Origin: Candidatus Gottesmanbacteria bacterium RIFCSPLOWO2_01_FULL_49_10 | GTDB taxonomy: Bacteria > Patescibacteriota > Microgenomatia > UBA10105 > UBA927 | DNA: 5,092 bases | Direction of reading: 5' to 3' | NCBI GenBank assembly: GCA_001781025.1 | Contig: MFJZ01000051.1 | Span: forward strand, 3,894 to 8,985 | Shown: positions 1 to 5,092 of the stretch, one piece after another | Position numbering within the stretch: position 1 is the first letter of the stretch | Layout of the letters: the number at the start of each line of letters is the position of its first letter | The notes under the pieces: model-generated | The model's database searches: none | The model's input: the letters and a program-made list of their open reading frames with translations, nothing else | What the model was told of the DNA's origin: nothing | Program-made: the position numbers and the translations under genes

Positions 1-327
1 GGCAGTATCCGGTGGTAGGTTGCCCGCATTGGAAGGAATTTTTTTCTCCAGGAGAACATTGGTTTTCGATTCGCCCAGGACATTGGGAAGCGTTTGTTTG
101 CCAATAGTGTCGTTGGGCGGGGTCTTCGTGGCCTTCACCGCCTCCTGGGCAAGTGGGGAGACTGGAGTGCGCGCACTCATCTTTCCTAGTCGGTAGAGCC
201 AGACATTAAGGAGGATAAAACAGGAGATTGCGAAGAGGGAGACGACGGCAAGAATGACCGGCCGCTTCGTGTTGTTCACCGGAACCACATATTCCTGTTG
301 ATCTGTATCAAAAGAGTATTCTTCCAT
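1..327 (-). CDS. Small single-pass membrane protein, N-terminal 109 residues (3' end outside window)
   Basis: The frame opens at ATG 325-327 and runs without a stop to the window edge (exactly 109 codons). The start lies 22 bases after the TAG of the upstream gene, so the two are probably co-transcribed. The first 22 residues are polar and acidic (MEEYSFDTDQQEY) and end in Lys-Arg. One strong membrane segment spans about residues 23-45 (PVILAVVSLFAISCFILLNV and on), followed by RLGKMSAR and then a Pro/Thr/Asn/Lys-rich stretch that looks like a flexible linker. Basic residues flank both sides of the membrane helix, so orientation is ambiguous; a signal anchor with the C-terminal part outside is the usual arrangement. 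No good Shine-Dalgarno lies before the ATG; the leader is AT-rich. I do not recognise a family. The link to the exported fibre-like protein suggests a role in anchoring or display, which is inference only. The function may lie in the missing C-terminal part. Confidence 0.75.
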   Translation of the reverse strand, partial: MEEYSFDTDQQEYVVPVNNTKRPVILAVVSLFAISCFILLNVWLYRLGKMSARTPVSPLAQEAVKATKTPPNDTIGKQTLPNVLGESKTNVLLEKKIPSNAGNLPPDTA

Positions 328-349
328 ATGCTTATATATCTTAAGTAAA

Positions 350-2209
350 CTACCTTGGGCTGGTTCCCAGTCGTTCTTCCAGTTGCCCGATGATTTGTTG
401 CTGGGCTTGGATCGTGTGGCGCTGGGCCGTCACTTCTTCCTGAAGTTTTGTGATTGCCGAGCGCTGTTCGTCAAGCGCTTGCCCGATATCGGTTGCACCC
501 AGCATGAGTTTGTTGGTTTTGAGAAGCCCGGTACGCAGCGTTCCGGAGACCAATTCGGCAAAGCTCCCGATCCGCGTCACGACTGATCCGGATGATCGCT
601 TCACCACGTAATTTCCCTGGGTCGCGTCGTTTGCGATAGAAATATCCCCGGTCGTGGTCAGAGAAAGATCAGGATCGATAAAGCCAGCGCTTAGAAATGC
701 ATCGATGGTTTTTCCCCTCGCCCCGGGTTTCCAGGACCCCAGCGCCTTGGCAATTGCATAGCCGGCAGAGGTCGCTTTCATGGCGAGTCCCGGCGTGGAG
801 GAGGAGGTGAGGAAGTCTCCCGGGACTATGGGCAGGGAGGTGGGATCTATTTGTACAGGAACTCTTCCGGTTAGGGCGACCAGCACCGGGAGGCCCCCGT
901 CTGGGGCGCTGCCCATGACGTAAGCGGGTTTGGTAGACACGACACCGATCACTTTGGGATCATACGCGATGGTACTTTTGGTGATCCATGTTTTGCCGCG
1001 AGGGCCGATACTCACCATATGTCCCGGTTCAATCGTCGGGTCATCGGTTTCGTAGATTTCGGCCAGATCAGCCGCTCCCGTCATCGTCGCGATCTTCATC
1101 CAGCTGTTCTTTTTGACGATCGTGTCGTTTGCGTTTGCAGAATTTTGTGCCCACTGGAACTGGAAGTCTCCGGCCGTCCCAGCAGCTTGGACAATGCCGA
1201 TTATCGATATGGTCCAATCGGGTGCGACAGCTCCGGTGAGCGTGCAGGCGGTTCCTGATGCATTAATACGGCAGTTTGATATAGTGGTTGTATTGGTGAA
1301 TCCCTGGCCCAAGAGGTTCATAGTAGCCCCGGCAGGGATCGTGAACGCGTACTTAAAATCAGGCGCAGCTGAGGTTGATGTATACCGGATACTTGCCTCA
1401 ACCGCATAGGCAGTATTGGCAGCCATCGTAAAGTTGAGATCGGTATCGTCCTGCAGTGTTGAGGAATTATTGACAACCTGATCTGCGTTTTTTTCGACCA
1501 GCGTGTTGATCCCGGAATTATCCGTACCACAGGAAAACTGGTTGGAACTGGCACTCCAGAGGAGTTTACTGGTTGACGTTGTGCAATCGGTGAGGCCGCC
1601 ACCCGTGATGCCTTCGTTGGTATCGCTTGAGAGCGTCAGATTTCCGGTCAGCGTCACGGCGCCGGCTGAGGTGATATCCACATTTGTCCCGTCTAAAACG
1701 ATCGTCCCTGTGTTGTCGCCCAGATTGGCGCCACCCGCGACGTCAAGCTTGGCAGTCGGACCGGTTTTGCCGATCCCGACGTTTCCGGCAACCACGAGGG
1801 ACTCCGTGTTGTTTGCCGGATCCAGGTAATAGGAGGGGTTAGCGGTGTCGATCAAGCTTGCCCCCTCTATATTGCCATTGACTTTGAGTCGTGAAGTTGG
1901 CGCTGTCGTGCCGATACCGACATTGCCCGTAACTTCTCGGATGACGATCCCCGGCAGCCAGGAATCAAGATCCGATTTAAAGTCAAGCGTGAGCGGCCCA
2001 AATGCCGAACGCAAACTTTTCCCGTTGCCCAGAATAAGTTCACCGGAGCTCGTTGAGGAGGATGTTTTGACAGAAAGGTCGCCGGATATCGCATCGGCAG
2101 GATTTCCGATGGGCAGAGCGGCGAAGAACAATGTCGCCGCGATTATGGGCAGTATGTGACGAGCGTTCATGGGTATGATATAGGTTTTGAATTTTTGTTT
2201 GTGACTCAT
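350..2209 (-). CDS. Secreted tail-fibre-like protein with peptidase-G2-like domain and C-terminal coiled coil
   Basis: This encodes 619 residues from ATG 2209, with a TAG stop at 350-352. GGGAG lies 6 bases before that ATG. The in-frame ATG at 2170 (606 residues) is a serious rival and gives a cleaner signal peptide. The hydrophobic core is residues 19-35, with probable cleavage after PADA (residue 40), so the protein is exported. Two GNVGIG modules with following T-x-[RK]-L-x-V strands start at 95 and 142, with YYLDP at 127-131. A KLLW...FSCGTD segment holds Cys 209 and 227. Residues about 238-378 resemble a jelly-roll-like beta sandwich (QWAQNSANANDT). Residues 381-490 (DLAEIY, VIGVVSTKP, ALTGRVPV, PGDFLTSSSTPG) match my memory of peptidase G2 / intramolecular-chaperone domains of phage tail spikes. 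Catalytic residues cannot be assigned. Residues 575-614 are a Gln/Glu-rich coiled coil, suggesting trimerisation. Likely a surface fibre; substrate or partner unknown. Confidence 0.9.
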   Translation of the reverse strand: MSHKQKFKTYIIPMNARHILPIIAATLFFAALPIGNPADAISGDLSVKTSSSTSSGELILGNGKSLRSAFGPLTLDFKSDLDSWLPGIVIREVTGNVGIGTTAPTSRLKVNGNIEGASLIDTANPSYYLDPANNTESLVVAGNVGIGKTGPTAKLDVAGGANLGDNTGTIVLDGTNVDITSAGAVTLTGNLTLSSDTNEGITGGGLTDCTTSTSKLLWSASSNQFSCGTDNSGINTLVEKNADQVVNNSSTLQDDTDLNFTMAANTAYAVEASIRYTSTSAAPDFKYAFTIPAGATMNLLGQGFTNTTTISNCRINASGTACTLTGAVAPDWTISIIGIVQAAGTAGDFQFQWAQNSANANDTIVKKNSWMKIATMTGAADLAEIYETDDPTIEPGHMVSIGPRGKTWITKSTIAYDPKVIGVVSTKPAYVMGSAPDGGLPVLVALTGRVPVQIDPTSLPIVPGDFLTSSSTPGLAMKATSAGYAIAKALGSWKPGARGKTIDAFLSAGFIDPDLSLTTTGDISIANDATQGNYVVKRSSGSVVTRIGSFAELVSGTLRTGLLKTNKLMLGATDIGQALDEQRSAITKLQEEVTAQRHTIQAQQQIIGQLEERLGTSPR

Positions 2210-2236
2210 ACTAAGCTCCCAGCCGGCGACTGTCAA
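2208..2236 (-). promoter_or_regulatory. Candidate sigma-70-type promoter before the middle gene
   Basis: On the minus strand a perfect TTGACA (2231-2236) is followed after exactly 17 bases by TAGTAT (2208-2213), 4 of 6 matches to TATAAT. It lies just downstream of the long hairpin, which fits a new transcription unit. The predicted start of transcription would be near 2201, past the ATG at 2207-2209, so if this promoter is real the protein must begin at the ATG at 2168-2170. This is a pattern match only. Confidence 0.45.
2216..2220 (-). promoter_or_regulatory. Shine-Dalgarno-like GGGAG supporting the 2209 start
   Basis: GGGAG on the minus strand lies 6 bases before ATG 2207-2209, a good spacing. 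The alternative ATG at 2168-2170 has no purine-rich site; its leader is A-rich. The site falls inside the 17-base spacer of the candidate promoter, so the two readings cannot both be used on one transcript that starts at that promoter. It could still serve read-through mRNA from the upstream gene. Confidence 0.5.
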
Positions 2237-2273
2237 TACTCATTGAGACTCTTTTTTGTAAGACACTTTCTGC

Positions 2274-2354
2274 TTGGGTCCTGCCACGCGACAGCCCCAT
2301 CGCCACCCACAGAGGGGACCCCGGCGATGGGGCTCCCCGTCGCGTGTCACCCAA
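2274..2354. repeat. 81-base imperfect inverted repeat / long hairpin between the two large genes
   Basis: Three nested complementary blocks are visible: TTGGGT 2274-2279 with ACCCAA 2349-2354; CACGCGAC 2285-2292 with GTCGCGTG 2339-2346; GCCCCATCGCC 2294-2304 with GGCGATGGGGC 2323-2333. That makes 25 Watson-Crick pairs with small asymmetric internal loops and an 18-base apical loop. It sits 29 bases after the stop of the upstream gene, the normal place for a terminator. However, on the minus strand no U-run follows the stem; a run of five T lies on the other side, as read on the plus strand. It could be a terminator of unusual type, an mRNA 3'-end stabiliser, or a small palindromic repeat element. 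Confidence 0.85.
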
Positions 2355-2383
2355 TAGTTTTTCTTGCGTCACCATAGGTTTTG

Positions 2384-5092
2384 TTAGTTGATAATCCACC
2401 AGTTAAAGATCATGTCGCTTGCCACCGGCGGTTCATCGATGCCGACAGTGAAGCTGACCCCAGATACTTTTTCCTTAATGTATAAGACCTTGTTTTTTGT
2501 AGAAGTTACCGGTGTGATATAGATGAGCGACAGGTCAGTTACCTGGGTGTTGGCGATTGTCACCTCAAGTGTATTAGCCAGAAGTGTGGCGTTTCCCGCA
2601 GTGGTCTCCGGCAGGAGAATAGCAGATTGGCTTGTGGTAGGCGACTCGGTAAGGGATTGGCTGATGACGAGCTTTCTAAATATGCCGGATCCGGAGGCGA
2701 CGACGTCCCCGGCGAAGCGGGCCGATCCGGATGCATCGATGGTTGCGACTGCCTTGCCTTCATGGGCGATGATGAACTTGCCGAACCTGGTGACGAGATC
2801 CCCGGACTCGGTTCCCGTGCCGCCGTAGCGGGTGAGATCTATCGTCAGATCGTTGTTGCCGATTGGTGTAATCGTATTGACGCCCAGGATGCCACCGATT
2901 GCGACATTGCCCGAGACTGCCAGGTCGCCGTTTACCATGACTTCTCCCAAGGCATTGACCACAAGCGTGCCGGCCAAAACATCCAGATTTGCGAGTCTAT
3001 TTTTTTGAAGGTACAAGGTATCGCCGATCGTTTCTAGGCCGTCGCTGCCGACGCGCAGCGGTCCGCTGACCAGAAGCGGCCCGGCAACCGACGTTGTGCC
3101 AAGGGATGTATCTCCCAGGACCAAGAGCGATCCATCAATCGAGAGAGGGGAGGCAAGTGTAATAGTTTGGGTCTCCGGGACGATCACATGCTCATCGGTG
3201 GTCGGATGTTGATTCTGGATGAGGGATAGGAGTGCCGAGCTCGTCGCATCGGGCTCTCGTTTCTGGAACCGGCCGATGATGTCAAGGATTCTGGCGACTT
3301 GGGCAGCGTTGGCAGTGCCGAGTGTCGCAGTAGGGGAGGCGACGAGATTCGTGACATTGGTAATATTCTCCGTAATATAAGTTGCCGAGACCGTTGTGGT
3401 TTTTAGGTTGTCAATATCTCCGAATCGCGTGACGATCCGGTCGGCATAGAGAGTACCGGCGATGCTGGCATCAGTCGTCAGATCTAAGCTTTCAGCTTTC
3501 AGACTCCTTGCTTTTAAGTCGTCTGATAGCTGAAGACTGATAGCTGACAGCTCCCCTGAGAATGTTGCATTTCCCAGGCTGTCAAAGACTGCCGCTGGTG
3601 TCCCTTCCTTCGTATATATACCAAACGTTTGTTTGTCATCGAGTTTGACGGCAATACCAGCTGAATCTGAGGCAACAGGGGTCAGGACGTCGCTTGGTTG
3701 TTGCGGTTGCGATGGGAGACTCGTGACTAGTGATTCATTGATAACCGTTCGGATGTAGTCTCGGAGCGACTGTCCGGCAATCGAAATTCCCTCGGGTGCA
3801 TTGACGGCGATCGTATCGGTAACGAAATCTTTGGTTTGGACCACACCGGCAGAAAGATTAGCAATCGTTGCCTGTGAGTAGGAAGACAGTTCATTTATCG
3901 CGTTTCCTGCCGCGTCGCGCAGCACATAGAGAGGTGAACCGTTTGCACTCGTTTCTTTAGCGACCGACATGGCGACGTTTTCCAGGAAGCCTTTGTCAGT
4001 GAGGCCCGCTTGCGGTTCATCCGGATCGTTGATGATATGTCCGAGAGACGCGTCGTCGGGGCGTATGTGGCTCCACTGCTCTGCGTCATAGCGCGGTCCG
4101 GTAAGCCGGTATGATACGTCTGTGGGACGCGAGGTAAAGATAGAAAGCCGCATGGACTCTTTGTCAACTTCATACCATGTCCGCGTGGCGCTGGCAGGGG
4201 AGAGGAGGACGACGAGTTTATCCATATTTCGCTTGAGTGCGGTGACTTTACTAAAGAGCCAGAGTTCGCTCCCTTCGGGTTCCTGACCAAAGTCGAGTAT
4301 CGCGCGGTAGGCGCCGGCTTGCGGCAGATACTCGCTCGTGTGGACGATGCCTGCGTACTCTTCTTTGACGCCGACCATGCTGGGGGCAAACGTTGCGTAC
4401 TTTTTCCCGTTTATCGTGTACGGAGGATCTATGGTGCCGGCATCCAGTTTCCCGGCACAGGCACCCAGCGTCCCAATGCAGACGGTGCCACTTCCTGCGT
4501 CTATCGTGATGTCGTTGTTACTTACAGAAGAAATAGTATTTCCACTTGATGTATCGTTTAGCACAATATTACCAAGGATATTTAGCGATGTTGCCTCTGA
4601 TGCCGCAGGATCCAGATAATATGACTCGTTGCCAAAGTCTTTATAAGTCTGGAAGGAAAGGTTCCCACTGCTGTCACTGTAATAGGAAGATCCATGGAAA
4701 TAAACACTTCCGCTACCATCTGGATTAATAGTGAGGTTTTCATTGGTATCCTGCGTGGAGATGGTTGCAGATGCGTCATTGAATCCGAGCGTGAGATCGC
4801 CAGCGGATATGAGGCCAGTATTTCCATTGAGATGAATAAGTGCAGAGCTGGTTGCAGTGGTGCTCGGATCATCTAATGGAGAAAACGTGCTGCTTCCCAG
4901 GGCAATGCTTCTATTTACCACTGGATAGGGGTAGATGAGGTTGCTCCCAATAGTAAAGAGTACTTCACCATTAGCCCCAATCTGTCCGGTGCCACCAGTA
5001 GCGCCGGTGGGACCCCTCTGGCCAGTAGCTCCTGTTGATCCCGTGGGACCAGTTTGACCTCCACTTCCGGCTGCTCCGGTAGCTCCCGTGGC
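2384..5092 (-). CDS. Large collagen-like / tail-fibre-like surface protein, C-terminal 902 residues (5' end outside window)
   Basis: The reading frame is open from the window edge to a TAA stop at 2384-2386. A GTG at 4919-4921 lies in frame but is internal, because the 57 codons before it are clearly coding. Counting from the edge, residues 1-42 are 14 perfect Gly-X-Y triplets (ATG, PTG, QRG types), which should form a trimeric collagen-like stalk. Residues 58-215 are Ser/Thr/Asn/Gly-rich beta modules with YYLDP at 158-162 and a Cys pair at 205 and 212. Residues about 218-357 (DPPYTINGKKYATFAPSM onward) look like a globular domain I recall from Patescibacteria proteins. Residues 500-800 are short beta repeats (LLVSGPLRVG, GDLAVSGNVAIGG) with two VTRFG boxes. 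Residues 843-902 form a compact end domain finishing in FNWWIIN. No LPXTG motif or C-terminal membrane segment is visible. The likely role is a secreted adhesin or fibre; a prophage tail fibre is the alternative. The gene is certain, the role inferred. Confidence 0.9.
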   Translation of the reverse strand, partial: ATGATGAAGSGGQTGPTGSTGATGQRGPTGATGGTGQIGANGEVLFTIGSNLIYPYPVVNRSIALGSSTFSPLDDPSTTATSSALIHLNGNTGLISAGDLTLGFNDASATISTQDTNENLTINPDGSGSVYFHGSSYYSDSSGNLSFQTYKDFGNESYYLDPAASEATSLNILGNIVLNDTSSGNTISSVSNNDITIDAGSGTVCIGTLGACAGKLDAGTIDPPYTINGKKYATFAPSMVGVKEEYAGIVHTSEYLPQAGAYRAILDFGQEPEGSELWLFSKVTALKRNMDKLVVLLSPASATRTWYEVDKESMRLSIFTSRPTDVSYRLTGPRYDAEQWSHIRPDDASLGHIINDPDEPQAGLTDKGFLENVAMSVAKETSANGSPLYVLRDAAGNAINELSSYSQATIANLSAGVVQTKDFVTDTIAVNAPEGISIAGQSLRDYIRTVINESLVTSLPSQPQQPSDVLTPVASDSAGIAVKLDDKQTFGIYTKEGTPAAVFDSLGNATFSGELSAISLQLSDDLKARSLKAESLDLTTDASIAGTLYADRIVTRFGDIDNLKTTTVSATYITENITNVTNLVASPTATLGTANAAQVARILDIIGRFQKREPDATSSALLSLIQNQHPTTDEHVIVPETQTITLASPLSIDGSLLVLGDTSLGTTSVAGPLLVSGPLRVGSDGLETIGDTLYLQKNRLANLDVLAGTLVVNALGEVMVNGDLAVSGNVAIGGILGVNTITPIGNNDLTIDLTRYGGTGTESGDLVTRFGKFIIAHEGKAVATIDASGSARFAGDVVASGSGIFRKLVISQSLTESPTTSQSAILLPETTAGNATLLANTLEVTIANTQVTDLSLIYITPVTSTKNKVLYIKEKVSGVSFTVGIDEPPVASDMIFNWWIIN
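3487..3552. repeat. Period-7 repeat array with inverted arms inside the large gene
   Basis: On the plus strand, AGCTTTC occurs twice in tandem (3487-3500), followed by AGACT. After a spacer, CTGATAGCTGA occurs twice, at 3523-3533 and 3537-3547, 14 bases apart (two heptamers). The left arm 3487-3505 matches the reverse complement of 3534-3552 at 16 of 19 positions. The array stays in frame in the large protein and encodes a Leu/Ser-rich stretch (SAISLQLSDDLKARSLKAES, residues 516-535 from the edge). Confidence 0.75.
4967..5092 (-). repeat. Collagen-like Gly-X-Y coding repeat (14 triplets, continues past the edge)
   Basis: Read on the minus strand, the 126 bases encode 14 uninterrupted triplets with Gly in every third place: ATG, ATG, AAG, SGG, QTG, PTG, STG, ATG, QRG, PTG, ATG, GTG, QIG, ANG. 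Thr dominates the position before Gly, as in many bacterial collagen-like proteins, where Thr can replace hydroxyproline as a stabiliser. The tract stops cleanly at EVLFTIG. Its total length is unknown because it runs off the window. Confidence 0.93.

Noticed and set aside
328..349. Promoter in the AT-rich gap before the membrane protein gene
   Set aside because: TATATA is present but no -35-like box lies at proper spacing, and the gap is only 22 bases, so co-transcription is simpler.
1503..1829. Plus-strand open frame of 108 residues, and other plus-strand frames at 1019-1409, 1845-2159, 2523-3037 and 4319-4876
   Set aside because: They lie opposite convincing coding sequence on the minus strand, have low-complexity Val/Pro/Ser-rich or Arg-rich compositions typical of reverse-strand shadows, and show no recognisable domain.
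2210..2236. Start of the middle gene at TTG 2234-2236
   Set aside because: TTG is a weak start, no Shine-Dalgarno precedes it, and these bases match a -35 box better; the ATGs at 2209 and 2170 are both stronger.
3895..4389. Minus-strand 164-residue frame overlapping the large gene
   Set aside because: It is in a different frame of a long gene with clear protein motifs, and its Ser/Pro/Arg/Lys-rich product has no family resemblance or start signal.
2384..4921. Treating GTG 4919-4921 as the start of the large gene
   Set aside because: The same frame is open to the window edge and encodes a perfect collagen-like tract just upstream, so the gene starts outside the window.
350..5092. Prophage tail-fibre module
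   Set aside because: The modules resemble phage fibres, but no baseplate, tape-measure, holin, lysin or chaperone gene is visible, and one protein has a clear signal peptide, which phage fibres normally lack. It cannot be excluded without flanking sequence.
350..5092. S74-type intramolecular chaperone in either protein
   Set aside because: I looked for the LSD-x-R-x-K type motif and did not see it in either sequence; only the G2-like domain in the middle protein fits.

Overview
The window is a three-gene, minus-strand surface-protein locus, most likely from a Candidate Phyla Radiation (Patescibacteria) bacterium. That placement rests on remembered family resemblance: both long proteins are built from modules I associate with large exported Patescibacteria proteins (GNVGIGT repeats, YYLDP, DLAEIY, a terminal FNWWIIN, a collagen-like stretch). 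No marker gene is present, so the phylum is an inference. Stops are TAA and TAG and Trp is TGG, so nothing suggests a recoded UGA. Base composition looks close to half G+C, which is high for that group.

Layout in transcription order (high to low coordinates). (1) 5092-2384: the 3' part of a very large secreted protein, with 902 residues visible. It enters the window inside a collagen-like Gly-X-Y tract, continues through a long series of beta-rich repeat modules, and ends in a compact C-terminal domain. (2) 2383-2210: an intergenic gap holding an 81-base long-arm hairpin and then a good promoter-like sequence. (3) 2209-350: a second secreted protein of 619 residues (or 606 from an alternative start). 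It has a signal peptide, two tail-fibre-like GNVGIG repeats, a beta-sandwich-like region, a domain resembling peptidase G2 / intramolecular chaperone domains, and a C-terminal coiled coil. (4) 327-1: the start of a small single-pass membrane protein, cut by the window edge, 22 bases after the previous stop.

The two large proteins share short modules (YYLDP and a VTR[IF]G box), so they are probably mosaic relatives and may be parts of one surface fibre or adhesin. The membrane protein is tightly linked and could anchor or export them, but nothing in its sequence proves that. The plus strand carries no convincing gene. I saw no tRNA, rRNA, CRISPR array, transposase or phage structural gene.

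The points most worth checking are the U-tract-less hairpin, the conflict between promoter and ribosome-binding site at the start of the middle gene, a period-7 inverted repeat array inside the large gene, and the unusual combination of collagen-like and phage-fibre-like modules.
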